Assembly: GCA_020639075.1 (NCBI GenBank)
Contig: JACKHI010000001.1
Span: 620,001 to 684,000 of the forward strand
DNA: 64,000 nucleotides
Direction: 5' to 3'
DNA from: Phycisphaerales bacterium
GTDB lineage: Bacteria; Planctomycetota; Phycisphaerae; UBA1845; UTPLA1
Numbering within the stretch: the first letter of the stretch is position 1; every line of letters starts with the position of its first letter. This document shows positions 1 to 8,663 of this stretch, one piece after another. The notes under the pieces were generated by a model, which made no database searches, was not told the origin of the DNA, and saw only the letters and a program-made list of their open reading frames with translations. The position numbers and the translations under genes were made by a program.

Positions 1-1028
1 GTCGGCCATGCACTGTTCTTGAAGCCGGGGTTGTTCTCCAACTCCGCCTTCTGGACATCGAGAAAGACCTTGTCCTGGTTAACGCGATTGACGCTCGAGC
101 ACGGAATGGCAAAGCGCTTCTCGCCGATGCCGAGCACGCCGCCATACGCAATCGCCGTGTAGACGACTTTGCCGTCCTGCGGATTGATCACGATTTCATC
201 GACGTCGCCCAGATCCTGTCCCTGGCTGTTGGTCGCACTTGCGTCGAGGAGCTTTGACCCGAGAATCATCGAGCCGGGCTGGTTTCGTTTGACTGAGCTG
301 CCCGTCTGCGTAGCCTGGTCGCGATCAGCGGCATTCGATTCGAGATTCGCCGCATGGTGGTTCGCGGCATTCGGGTCGTACTTCGTGCGAACGTGCGATT
401 CATCGTTGCCTTCCGCGTCGCGATCCGAACCGTCATTGGGTACGAAGTGCCAAACGACGATTCGTTCGTAGTGACCGTCCGGACCGGCGCTGAATCGGTC
501 ATCAGCGCCGTCATACCGATCGCGATTGCTTACAGTCGCGCCACCATACACACTGCGACCGCTTGCATCGATCATTGAGTTTCCGCGCGGGCTCCCGCGA
601 TGCTGTCGGGTCGATCGACTGTGTTCGTTTGCGTTCCGCACGGCCTTGACATCGGCCGATTCGGCACACACGTAAACGTCCTTCAGCTTCGTGTTGTCAA
701 CCAGGCAGGTCACGCGGTATTCAATTGAGCGAGGATCGTTTTGGGTGCTCGCGTTTCCGTTCACCTCGGTTGCGTCCTTCCCTCGCTCGGCGTCATTGCC
801 GGCACGCTCCGCCGCGTCTGGAGAACGACATAGCGAAACCGCGATCGCGGCCCCTCCCGTGTGTTGCTCCGCCTTCTTGACAATGTCCGCCAGGGACCTT
901 TTGCCTTGCTTAAGTTGCTGTGAGGCTTGCATCGCTTCAGAGCGTGACGGGATTCCCGCCCTCGCAACTGTGGCGAATAGCGCAACCGCTACGGCGCCCC
1001 CTGCAATCGTACGAATCACTGTGTTCAT
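1..1028 (-). CDS. Exported PRC-barrel domain protein (3' end beyond window)
   Basis: The frame is open from the ATG at 1028 to the window edge, giving about 342 residues with no stop, so the C-terminus is missing. An AGGAG element lies just before the ATG. Residues 1-24 form a signal peptide ending ATVARA. Residues about 40-130 form a small domain with the motif KKAEQHTGG and a later EYRVTCLVDN strand; the same pattern occurs in the exported protein at 5275-5727. A long polar linker rich in Asp, Asn, Arg and His follows. Residues about 252-335 are a PRC-barrel (SKLLDAS, GDVDEIVINP, GKVVYTAIAYGG, FAIPCSS). PRC-barrels are small beta-barrel ligand or RNA binding modules, often found in stress-induced envelope proteins. 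The role here is not known. It lies downstream of the regulator-kinase pair on the same strand with a gap of about 300 bases. Confidence 0.8.
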   Translation of the reverse strand, partial: MNTVIRTIAGGAVAVALFATVARAGIPSRSEAMQASQQLKQGKRSLADIVKKAEQHTGGAAIAVSLCRSPDAAERAGNDAERGKDATEVNGNASTQNDPRSIEYRVTCLVDNTKLKDVYVCAESADVKAVRNANEHSRSTRQHRGSPRGNSMIDASGRSVYGGATVSNRDRYDGADDRFSAGPDGHYERIVVWHFVPNDGSDRDAEGNDESHVRTKYDPNAANHHAANLESNAADRDQATQTGSSVKRNQPGSMILGSKLLDASATNSQGQDLGDVDEIVINPQDGKVVYTAIAYGGVLGIGEKRFAIPCSSVNRVNQDKVFLDVQKAELENNPGFKNSAWP

Positions 1029-1327
1029 CTTGAGACTCCTCCAATCCGTGGAATAACGGGACATTGGTTCATCACGGCGTTTCGTGTGCATCGCGTCCCG
1101 GTTTCGATGCATTCAAGTCGTGTAATAGAACATACGCGTGATCCGTAACACGTTCGTGAATGCACCATTAGTGATGATTTAGATACCGGACTTCGATGGT
1201 TTGCCGGATGGGGCGGGATGCAAGTCGGCAACTTTGTATACGCCTGACAGATTAGCACTCCTTCATCCGAGCGACACCAATCCGGGCACGAAGCGGAGGC
1301 CACTCTCGACACGCAAACGAAAAGCAA

Positions 1328-2839
1328 TCACGCATGTCCATGCGAACGATCACCTTCGCCAACCGATGGGCGCCCCATTTCCGTCCCATCGTTCAATGGA
1401 AGCCGAACGGAGAACTCGCATCCGCCTTCCACCAGGTTACGCATTGAGATGGACCCACCGTGCCGCAACGCGACTGTCTTGGCGATGGCCAATCCAATGC
1501 CCCCATTCCCCGAGTGTTCCCCTGCGGGCTTAACTTTATGGAACAGTTCGAAGATCATCTCAGCGTGTTCCGCCGGGATCCCGGGACCATAATCCCTCAC
1601 GCTGATCTCAACGTGGCGTTTGTCTTCCGTCGGCGCCACCTGAACCGACACAGACTCGCGTTCAGGGGAATGTCGAACAGCATTCTGTAGCAGGTTCTGC
1701 ACCATTGATTGCAGCAAGTCAAAGTCGCCAGCCACGTTCAGGCCCGACGAAATGGCATCATCGGACAGACGCGGTACAATGCGAACATCTCGTTGTGATG
1801 CCTCGGCCTGAATCGAGCCGACGGCCATCATGACGACGTCCTCAACGTCCACGGGCATCGTGATCCGCTCGTCATCGCCGTAGCGGGCGTCCGCGAGAAT
1901 CAGGAAACCCTTCACGATGCCAAACATCCGCCGTGCCTCGTCGTCCACTACTTCTGCGTAATCCAACAGCGACGCGCCGTCCTCCGGTTCTTTCAGGCGC
2001 TTTCGAGTTTCGCCCAGAAGAACCGTCAACGGCGTCTTGAGCTCATGAGACACATTCCGGATGAACTGTTTCTGGGCCAGAAACTCGCGTTCGAGACGCT
2101 CCAACATCTGATTGATGATGTTGACGAGATCGGCAATCTCGTCCGTCGCGCTTGGAATTGCGACCCGTTGCGAGAGTTGACGCGCATTTAAATGCCCAGC
2201 CTGCTCGGCGATCGAACGTAGCGGTGCAAGGAATCGCTTGGATATGTGCCATGCGGTGATCGAGGCCAGGACGAGCGTCACGCATGCAAACGCGAGCAGC
2301 AGCCAGGTCAGCTTACGCCACGCCCGAACCGCCTTGTTTCTGTCTGCGGCGATTTGTACCGTATAGCCGGATCCTGCGGCAGACGTGACACGCATCGTGA
2401 CGAGCTCGTAGTCGCCTTCGTCAATGCCGAGTTCGAGCAAGACGTCTTCGTCCAATTCCGTAATCGCTGGCTGCTTGTTACGCACACTCGAAGGAACCGG
2501 CAGCGGCAATGTGCAGTTCTTCAGTTCCGCCGATCGCCAGATAACGGCGCCCCCATCCGTCATCAGCTGCACGAGGTCGCCGGCAGTTCGAAGCGAATGC
2601 AGTAAGTGGCCCACTTGCTCCGGCAATTCGTCGGCGCCGAGTCCACCGTCGTGGGCTTCAAGCGCCCGGGCGATGACGTGTGCCCGATCCAACAGATTGG
2701 CGTCAAATCGTTCACGAATGATGGCCGTGCCGGCGATCACGATTGTGCCCCAGACGACGGCGAGTAGTAGGCCGAAAATTGCGACGTTGGTTGCGGCAAG
2801 TCTGAATCGTAACGATCGCAGTCGATCGGCAAGAGACAT
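1328..2839 (-). CDS. Sensor histidine kinase (HAMP, HisKA, HATPase_c)
   Basis: This is a 503-residue membrane sensor kinase. A first membrane helix spans about residues 14-40, an extracytoplasmic sensor region 41-172 and a second helix 176-198. A HAMP linker covers 199-250. The dimerisation domain carries the phosphoacceptor H265 in SHELKTP. The ATPase domain has the N box NLLQNAVRH (382-390), G1 box DYGPGIP (416) and G2 box GNGGIGLAI (444-452), so all catalytic elements are present. It follows the response regulator by 20 bases on the same strand, so the two form one operon and a cognate pair. The sensor region shows no recognised ligand domain. The organisation resembles the CusS/QseC type of OmpR-partner kinases, but the stimulus cannot be read from the sequence. 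Confidence 0.93.
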   Translation of the reverse strand: MSLADRLRSLRFRLAATNVAIFGLLLAVVWGTIVIAGTAIIRERFDANLLDRAHVIARALEAHDGGLGADELPEQVGHLLHSLRTAGDLVQLMTDGGAVIWRSAELKNCTLPLPVPSSVRNKQPAITELDEDVLLELGIDEGDYELVTMRVTSAAGSGYTVQIAADRNKAVRAWRKLTWLLLAFACVTLVLASITAWHISKRFLAPLRSIAEQAGHLNARQLSQRVAIPSATDEIADLVNIINQMLERLEREFLAQKQFIRNVSHELKTPLTVLLGETRKRLKEPEDGASLLDYAEVVDDEARRMFGIVKGFLILADARYGDDERITMPVDVEDVVMMAVGSIQAEASQRDVRIVPRLSDDAISSGLNVAGDFDLLQSMVQNLLQNAVRHSPERESVSVQVAPTEDKRHVEISVRDYGPGIPAEHAEMIFELFHKVKPAGEHSGNGGIGLAIAKTVALRHGGSISMRNLVEGGCEFSVRLPLNDGTEMGRPSVGEGDRSHGHA

Positions 2840-2859
2840 CGGCGATCACCACCGCCGGC

Positions 2860-3546
2860 CTATGCGGCTGGCGGTCCCTCCTCACTCAGAATGTACCCCA
2901 TGCCGATGACGGTATGCATCAGGGGAACGTCGGCCCCCTTCTCGATCTTCTGCCGCAGCCTCGACACATAGACTTCAATGACATTGCTCGATTCCTCAAA
3001 GTCCATTCCCCAGACGCGCTCGCCAATTCGCGAACGACTTAACACGCGATTGGTGTTACGAAGGAAGAACTCGAGCAGCGCATACTCCTTCGCTGTCAAC
3101 CCAATCTTCCGGCCGCCGCGCGTCGCGACGCGCGTCGCCAAATTCAATTCAAGATCGCTGTGGCGAAGCACCGCCCCCTCCGACGCCTCGGAACGACGCA
3201 ACAGGCTTCGAACGCGAGCCAGCAACTCGTCGAGTTCGAACGGCTTCGTCAGGTAGTCGTCCGCACCAGCATCCAGCCCGTCCACTTTCTGGTCCGTGCT
3301 GGATAACGCCGTAAGCATCAGGATCGGCGTGGTCTGGCCCTTACGGCGCAATTCACGGCAGACGTCGACACCGCTGCGATCGGGCAACATCACGTCGAGG
3401 ATGATTCCGTCGTAGCCGTTGGTCAGCGCCATTTCGATGCCCTTATTTCCGGCATGCGCAATATCGACTTCGTAAGCCTCGTCCGAAAGCACCCGTTTCA
3501 AGAGATCGGCCACACGCGGGTTGTCTTCGACGACAAGAAATCTCAC
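2860..3546 (-). CDS. OmpR/PhoB-family response regulator
   Basis: This is a 228-residue two-domain transcription factor. The receiver domain holds the acidic pair E7/D8, the phosphoacceptor D51 in ILDVMLPD and K99 in LTKPFE. The C-terminal winged helix has the typical TAKEYALLEFF and VIEVYVSRLRQKIE segments. The start is a GTG at 3546 preceded at eight bases by a strong AAGGAGG; no ATG start fits better. It is the first gene of a two-gene operon with the kinase. Likely targets are nearby envelope genes, which is inference from proximity only. Confidence 0.95.
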   Translation of the reverse strand: MRFLVVEDNPRVADLLKRVLSDEAYEVDIAHAGNKGIEMALTNGYDGIILDVMLPDRSGVDVCRELRRKGQTTPILMLTALSSTDQKVDGLDAGADDYLTKPFELDELLARVRSLLRRSEASEGAVLRHSDLELNLATRVATRGGRKIGLTAKEYALLEFFLRNTNRVLSRSRIGERVWGMDFEESSNVIEVYVSRLRQKIEKGADVPLMHTVIGMGYILSEEGPPAA

Positions 3547-3784
3547 GATAAGCGCCTCCTTCGCTCCAATGCACCGTCGGATACGGCCGACACCGGCGGA
3601 TCCGCCGAAAACACGACACGCGCGGGGACCTTAACCGACGTGTCGAATAACGAAATCCAGCCTAGTGTTCATCATATACGAATCCTTGTCGATCGTCTCA
3701 CGAAGCCCTCGCAGCGACGCGAATAGCGGAATCAGAACCGACGAACCTTAATTACAGCTAACGCGCGTGTGAATTTCCCGCTGT

Positions 3785-3802
3785 TGCGTGATTCTTCACG
3801 CA
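3785..3802. terminator. Short hairpin downstream of lipoprotein gene
   Basis: A perfect 7-bp inverted repeat (TGCGTGA and TCACGCA around a TTCT loop) lies about 40 bases past the stop of the lipoprotein gene and about 240 bases before the response regulator start. No T-run follows on either strand, so it could be a Rho-independent terminator of poor quality or an operator ahead of the regulator. The rest of 3547-3842 shows no gene. Confidence 0.3.
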
Positions 3803-3842
3803 TCAGCCCACCTGCAATCCCGCTGTCCCGTTCGAGCTCATG

Positions 3843-4298
3843 TCACTCGATCGATACCGATACGTCGAAATCCACAATCTGAGGTCCGTGATCGAACGTA
3901 AACGTGATTCGATCGCCGCAGTTGAAATCGCTGCCGTCGCGAAAGACGTCCGATCGTGCATCCGGCCCCGCGCTGCCTATGACCTGGAGATTCGCGTCGT
4001 CCAGCAGAATCGCCTGAAGATCGTCACAATCCCGCGAAATCGTCATGGAATCGCCGGCTTCAACCCGAAACGAGATTTCTGTTCCAAACTCCTCCAGCAG
4101 TTCTTCCGTCGTGTTTTGTTCGTCGTCAATTATGATTCGGCCTTCGACCGCGTAGTCTCCGTTGTTGACGAAGCTGACGTACGTCAAGTCCGGCGAAAGC
4201 AGGCGCGTGATCGATGACAGGGTTCCGCACCCGGCAGTCGTCAATGCGACCAACGCAGCGAGAAGGGTGAATGACGGCAAAATCCGTTGAGCATTCAT
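3843..4298 (-). CDS. Small exported lipoprotein, unknown function
   Basis: The start is the ATG at 4298, giving 151 residues, because AGAGGAA precedes it at a good distance and because the signal peptide begins there; an upstream extension to 4406 has no such support. Residues 1-23 form a type II signal peptide with lipobox LTTAGC. The mature part is acidic and rich in beta-strand-like segments (DLTYVSFVNNGDYAVEGRI, GTEISFRVEAGDSMTISRDC) with further cysteines. I do not recognise a family. It is one of three neighbouring lipoprotein genes on the same strand (3843-4954), between the regulator and the small membrane protein. Confidence 0.7.
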   Translation of the reverse strand: MNAQRILPSFTLLAALVALTTAGCGTLSSITRLLSPDLTYVSFVNNGDYAVEGRIIIDDEQNTTEELLEEFGTEISFRVEAGDSMTISRDCDDLQAILLDDANLQVIGSAGPDARSDVFRDGSDFNCGDRITFTFDHGPQIVDFDVSVSIE

Positions 4299-4409
4299 AT
4301 AAACGTTCCTCTTGCGAGCAGTGAACCAGCGCGCGGCGAATTCGTGCCGCGCGCTGATTCCCAATGTCATCTGATGCCAGCGCTCGCACAACGAGGCATG
4401 GCTCACAAA

Positions 4410-4610
4410 TCAGTCCTTGTCCTTGATTTCCTTGACGACGTCCTCGGCCTCATCGCCGATTTCGTCGACAACGTCGCGCACGCCGTCCGAGGCGTCGTCC
4501 GAATTGCAGGACAACTCACATCCGCCCATCGACACAGCCAGGGTGCCGAGCAGTATGAACAAGATCGACAGCGCAGAGAGACGGGCGGCCTTGCCGGTTC
4601 TTCCATTCAT
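4410..4610 (-). CDS. Very small lipoprotein with acidic helical tail
   Basis: The 66-residue product starts at the ATG at 4610, preceded by AAGGGG at seven bases. A hydrophobic signal segment (residues 11-30) leads to a lipobox-like SMGGC, with C31 as the likely lipidated residue. The mature protein is only about 36 residues: a short Cys/Asp/Ser part and then an amphipathic, strongly charged helix of alternating Asp, Glu, Lys and Val. The tail resembles small entericidin or YtxH-like stress peptides in character, but no homology is claimed. It lies between two other small lipoprotein genes. Confidence 0.6.
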   Translation of the reverse strand: MNGRTGKAARLSALSILFILLGTLAVSMGGCELSCNSDDASDGVRDVVDEIGDEAEDVVKEIKDKD

Positions 4611-4693
4611 GACTAACCCCTTATGTAAGAGCGTTTCCAGTTTCGGCGTCAGGTTCACGATGACCCGGCTCGGGCCGTCGCACGATCTGCCGG

Positions 4694-4954
4694 TTATTGC
4701 ACAAGCGGATTCAGGTCGTTCGAGTCGCAGGCAGCGCCGACTCCGTCGCCGTCCTGGTCCGTCTGATCCACATTCGACTCGTTCGGACAGTTGTCGCAGA
4801 CATCGCCGAACCCGTCGAGGTCTGAGTCCGCCTGATTGACGTTGGCCATCGCCGGACAGTTGTCCAGCGGGTCAAATATCCCGTCCATGTCGGTGTCACA
4901 CCCGACTCCCGCAAACAGTGCCAGAGAAAGGCTGGCGGCTATCATGATTCGCAT
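4694..4954 (-). CDS. Lipoprotein with thrombospondin type 3 calcium-binding repeats
   Basis: The product has 86 residues. A signal peptide of about 18 residues ends in the lipobox-like AGVGC. The mature protein is almost entirely thrombospondin type 3 repeats: DTDMDGIFDPLDNCP, DSDLDGFGDVCDNCP and DQDGDGVGAACD, with regularly spaced Asp and Cys. Such repeats bind calcium and are common in outer-membrane and surface proteins of Gram-negative bacteria. A stand-alone lipoprotein of this size is unusual; in most cases the repeats are part of large proteins or OmpA-type porins. It is likely a small calcium-loaded surface protein. It neighbours two other lipoprotein genes. Confidence 0.8.
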   Translation of the reverse strand: MRIMIAASLSLALFAGVGCDTDMDGIFDPLDNCPAMANVNQADSDLDGFGDVCDNCPNESNVDQTDQDGDGVGAACDSNDLNPLVQ

Positions 4955-5013
4955 TTCGCAACTCCTTGTTGTTACTTGTTAAGGCTGGTCGCATTCAAAA
5001 TTCGCATTCGGAT

Positions 5014-5163
5014 TTAGACCGGCTTCCGGCCGTTGATCACGCGCAATAGCACGACGATGATGGCAACGACGAGCAGGATGTGAATGAACCCCGAAAGCGT
5101 GTATGACGTGACGAGGCCCAACAACCAGAGAATGATCAGGATGACTGCAATCGTCCAAAGCAT
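5014..5163 (-). CDS. lmo0937-family small membrane protein
   Basis: The 49-residue protein begins at the ATG at 5163, with GGAG about eight bases upstream, and ends at the TAA at 5014. It consists of two hydrophobic helices (residues 2-18 and 24-43) separated by a short TSYTLSGF turn and ends in the basic VINGRKPV. The pattern MLW-I-LWLLGL-T-Y-GGFIH-LLV, then a short basic tail, is the signature of the lmo0937 family (DUF5670), which is widespread in bacteria and often found in stress-linked loci. Its biochemical function is not known. It sits between the lipoprotein genes and the exported PepSY-like protein. Confidence 0.8.
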   Translation of the reverse strand: MLWTIAVILIILWLLGLVTSYTLSGFIHILLVVAIIVVLLRVINGRKPV

Positions 5164-5274
5164 GATGTGGCTCCGAGTTGGTTAATTGGTTCGAAATTCC
5201 GCACTTTCACAATGCCGTGAGCAAACGGCGTTGGTTTCTTAGGTCGCGCGCCTTTGATCACGGGACGTACTTGA

Positions 5275-5727
5275 CTATTTTCCTGATGGCGGCGCTGGCG
5301 CCGGATCGGGCTTCGGCGTCGGCGGCGTCTTAGGCGGCGCGACGACTTTCTTTTCCTTTCCATCGATGGTCACGACAACCGGGTTACGATCGATGACGCA
5401 GGTGATCTGGTACTCGAGGCGTTCCGAATCGTCGGGGGCCATTCGTTTCGATGAGGACTCATCCGCTACGGGCGGAAAAGGGCCAGGCCGCACGGAACAT
5501 TCGGCGAAGAAGGCGAGGCCCTTCGTATGCTCTTCCGCCAATTTCACGGCCGAAACCATGCTCAGCTGCCCCGACTGAACCAGCTTCTCGATCTTCTCAA
5601 GGTTTCGCGTTTTCGGAATCGGCGATTCCACCGGCTGGGCGATGGCGGCGATCGAGAACCCCGCGGCGATGGTGCCGGTCAATAGGATTTTGGAAATCCA
5701 ATGCTTGCCTGCAACGTTCTGGGTCAT
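5275..5727 (-). CDS. Exported protein related to the N-terminus of the PRC-barrel protein
   Basis: The 150-residue product starts at 5727 after a strong AAGGAGG. Residues 1-31 form a signal peptide ending AAIAQ. The mature part begins with a helical segment (LEKIEKLVQSGQLSMVSAV) and then KLAEEHTKGLAFFAEC and LEYQITCVIDRNPVVVTIDG, which match in order and spacing the KKAEQHTGG and EYRVTCLVDN segments of the PRC-barrel protein at the left edge. The fold is PepSY-like in its helix-strand layout, but this is only a suggestion. The tail is a proline-, lysine- and alanine-rich stretch of about 30 residues, as in wall- or envelope-spanning proteins. Confidence 0.65.
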   Translation of the reverse strand: MTQNVAGKHWISKILLTGTIAAGFSIAAIAQPVESPIPKTRNLEKIEKLVQSGQLSMVSAVKLAEEHTKGLAFFAECSVRPGPFPPVADESSSKRMAPDDSERLEYQITCVIDRNPVVVTIDGKEKKVVAPPKTPPTPKPDPAPAPPSGK

Positions 5728-6427
5728 TGCGACACCTCCTTATACGAAGAATGCTATCCCGCATGGCTCATTCGACGCTGAAAGGAGGATTAGCGATCGC
5801 TTATGCGCGATCGCCAATCTCAAATGCGGGTACTTGATCGCAGGCTTCGCAGCCCGACTGATCCATGCGGTTGGGGTTGGTGTGTGGGCAGCGGCCCAGA
5901 CTTCCGGACGCCGGCTCAATCGTGGAATGATCGAGCCGGAGCCTTCGCAGCTCAAATGCATCAGGCGTGGCACGGGCGACGGAACGAGTCGATTGGCACG
6001 CTCGCTCAGGCAACACTAGTGGGGGCGTTTCAATCGCCACACTCGCCGGCGAGATTGTCCCGCATGATACAGACGCGACCGGCCGAGACGTTAGTCATGC
6101 GCTGTTGCGAATACGGTTCGGGACGAAGGCCGTCGCAACAGGCGAGCAGTCGCCGAGCGAGAGGTGCGACACATGCCGACGATTGCAGTTCCGGAGCCGA
6201 CGAATCCCAGTGCGATTGGCCGCAGGCCTGCATTGTGGCGCAATTGCGTCGATGTCGCAGACATGCCGGGCATCAATTCGAACCAGTCCGACGCGGCGCT
6301 CATCAAACGTGGCGACTCGGATTCGAGAAAAAAGGGATGTGGTGCGAACTCGTGCTCGTGAATTACAATACGCTACCGTCATGATTGTTGTGCGGAATTT
6401 GGCGTTCAGGTATCGCTGGATATTCGG
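5728..6427. other. Intergenic region with no supported gene
   Basis: About 700 bases between divergent genes. Several open frames cross it, but their products are rich in Arg, Ser, Cys and Trp, lack a recognisable domain and look like chance frames. One feature stands out: an inverted repeat of the octamer GCGATCGC at 5793-5800 and 5807-5814 with a 6-base spacer, which lies shortly before the exported-protein promoter region and could be an operator or hairpin. Promoters for both flanking genes must be here but no clear -35/-10 pair was found. Confidence 0.5.
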
Positions 6428-8593
6428 ATGGATCAGCAGGACCGGACGGGCATGAATGAACAGAAGCTGGGCACGTTCGGCGGCGTGTTTGTCCCGAATG
6501 TCCTCACGATTCTCGGCGTCATCATGTTCCTGCGCACCGGCTGGGTCGTCGGGAATGCCGGGCTCAAGTTCTCACTCGTCATTCTCCTGATCGCCAACAG
6601 CATCACCTTCCTGACGACGCTTTCGCTGTCGGCGGTGGCAACCAATACACAAGTCGGCGTCGGTGGCGCGTACTTTCTGATTTCGCGAAGTCTGGGCCCG
6701 GAGGTGGGCGGCAGCGTCGGCGTCCCGCTGTTTTTCGCCCAGACAATCTCAGTCGCCTTCTACCTCCTAGGCTTCGCCGAGTCGCTTCAGTTCATCGAAC
6801 CGGGAATCGACGCTCGTCTCGCGGCATCATCGTCGCTGGCTGTCTTCTTCGTAATCGCGTGGTTTGGCGCGAACCTGGTCACGAAGGCACAGTATCTGAT
6901 CCTCAGCGTCCTGGTTTTGTCACTTGTTTCGTTTTTCGCAGGGCGCACTCCACCGGCTGATATTGCAGCCAATTTCCACGCTGCATATGTTCAGGGCCAG
7001 TCATTCTGGACGGTATTTGCAATCTTCTTTCCGGCCGTGACCGGAATCATGTCCGGTGTCAGCATGTCGGGCGACCTTCGAAACCCGTCTAAGAGCATTC
7101 CGACCGGCACAATCTGGGCTGTACTCATCACATTTCTGATTTACGCCGCGCAGATGATCTGGCTTGCACTCCACGTGGATCACACATCGCTGATCGAGAA
7201 CAGTCTCGTCATGCAGAAAGTCGCGCGAATGCCGACGATGATCTTCGCCGGATTGTGGGCGGCAACGCTCTCGTCCGGCCTGGCCAGCCTCGTGGCGGCG
7301 CCTCGAACCTTGCAGGCGCTCGCCTCCGATGCCGTGGTGCCTCGCGTATTGTCACGAGGAATCGGACGAAGCACCGAGCCGCGCATCGCGCTGATACTCA
7401 GCACGCTAATCGCTCTTGTTTGCATCCTGATCGGAGATCTGAACCTCATCGCCCCCATCATCACGATGTTCTTTCTCGCCACGTACGGGACAATCAACCT
7501 CGTCGCCGGACTGGAGCGGCTGGTATGGAATCCGAGCTTCCGGCCGGCATTCAAAGTCCATTGGCTTCCTTCACTCATAGGGGGTCTGGGTTGTATCTAC
7601 GTGATGTGCCTGATCAATGTGTGGGCGACGATTATCGCAGTCGTGATCATTCTCACGATCTACTTCTATCTGACGCGCGCACGCATTCGATCCAGCTGGG
7701 GTGACATGCGCAGCGGCGTGTGGTTCGCTCTGACACGATTCGGGCTGCTGCGTTTCGACGCCTCGCAACAGCACATTCGGAACTGGCGTCCGGTGCTTCT
7801 CGTACTCTCCGGCAATCCCAAGGCTCGCCTTGAGCTGATTGAGGCCGCGAGCTGGATCGAAGCGGATCGCGGCCTGCTCTTCCTGGCGCAGATCGTCATC
7901 GGCGACTGGGAGAAGTTGCTTACAAGACAACAGGCCATCAAGGCATCACTCGATTCATTTATTCGCGAGAGCGAACTATCCGCCATCGGTACAACGGTCG
8001 TCGGCGATGACTTCGAGCACGGCGTCGCCACTCTGTTACAGGTCTCAGGTCTCGGACATTTCCAGCCCAATACCGTTCTCGTCGGTTGGAGCGACGATAC
8101 GCTCCGGCAAGCGACATTCGGATCCGCGATCCGCCGAATCCTCGAGTTACAGAAAAACCTGGTCGTGTTCGAGCGCGCGGAAAAGGATGTCGACTTGAAC
8201 GACCTCATCGACGTCTGGTGGTATGCAAAAGACAACGGCTCCCTGATGCTGACAATGGCTCATTTGCTCAAGTGCAACCCGCGATGGCGAGATCATGTCA
8301 TCCGCGTCCTGCGAATCATCACGGATGAAGCCGGCGTCGCGGCGGCCGAAGAAGGCACGCGGGAGCTGATCTCCGGATTTCGTATCGCATCCGAAGTACA
8401 TGTCATTGTGTCGAACGAGCCCGTCCTGGAAGTCATTGCTCGCGAGTCGGAACGAAGCGCGGTGTGTTTTACCGGCATCGCCGTCGAACGCAGCGACGAC
8501 AAGGAACACCCCCTTGCGGCCTATGCAGATTTGGTCGCGAAGCTGCGCGGAAACGTGATGCTGACGAAAAGCTGGCACGACCTCGGGTATTGA
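6428..8593 (+). CDS. APC-superfamily permease, cation-chloride cotransporter-like
   Basis: The product has 721 residues, or 713 if the ATG at 6452 is used; neither start has a strong ribosome site. The start MNEQKLGTFGGVFVPNVLTILGVIMFLRTGWVVG is typical of bacterial and animal Na-K-Cl / K-Cl cotransporters (SLC12). About twelve membrane helices occupy residues 20-430, followed by a soluble C-terminal domain of about 290 residues like the SLC12 C-terminal region (residues 450-721, VLVLSGNPKARLELI). Probable role: coupled movement of cations with chloride, or amino acids, across the inner membrane for volume and ion control. It heads a plus-strand run with DUF1003, VIT1-like and rhomboid-like genes. 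Confidence 0.88.
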   Translation: MDQQDRTGMNEQKLGTFGGVFVPNVLTILGVIMFLRTGWVVGNAGLKFSLVILLIANSITFLTTLSLSAVATNTQVGVGGAYFLISRSLGPEVGGSVGVPLFFAQTISVAFYLLGFAESLQFIEPGIDARLAASSSLAVFFVIAWFGANLVTKAQYLILSVLVLSLVSFFAGRTPPADIAANFHAAYVQGQSFWTVFAIFFPAVTGIMSGVSMSGDLRNPSKSIPTGTIWAVLITFLIYAAQMIWLALHVDHTSLIENSLVMQKVARMPTMIFAGLWAATLSSGLASLVAAPRTLQALASDAVVPRVLSRGIGRSTEPRIALILSTLIALVCILIGDLNLIAPIITMFFLATYGTINLVAGLERLVWNPSFRPAFKVHWLPSLIGGLGCIYVMCLINVWATIIAVVIILTIYFYLTRARIRSSWGDMRSGVWFALTRFGLLRFDASQQHIRNWRPVLLVLSGNPKARLELIEAASWIEADRGLLFLAQIVIGDWEKLLTRQQAIKASLDSFIRESELSAIGTTVVGDDFEHGVATLLQVSGLGHFQPNTVLVGWSDDTLRQATFGSAIRRILELQKNLVVFERAEKDVDLNDLIDVWWYAKDNGSLMLTMAHLLKCNPRWRDHVIRVLRIITDEAGVAAAEEGTRELISGFRIASEVHVIVSNEPVLEVIARESERSAVCFTGIAVERSDDKEHPLAAYADLVAKLRGNVMLTKSWHDLGY

Positions 8594-8663
8594 TGGAATG
8601 TTCGGCATTCACTAAGGCGCAGGACGGGAAAAGCGGCGTCTCATTTGACGGGAGGCAGAAATC

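Noticed and set aside
5803..6384. Plus-strand frame of 193 residues after AAAGGAGG
   Set aside because: The spacing to the ribosome-like sequence is too long and the product looks like a chance frame; the purine run may be accidental.
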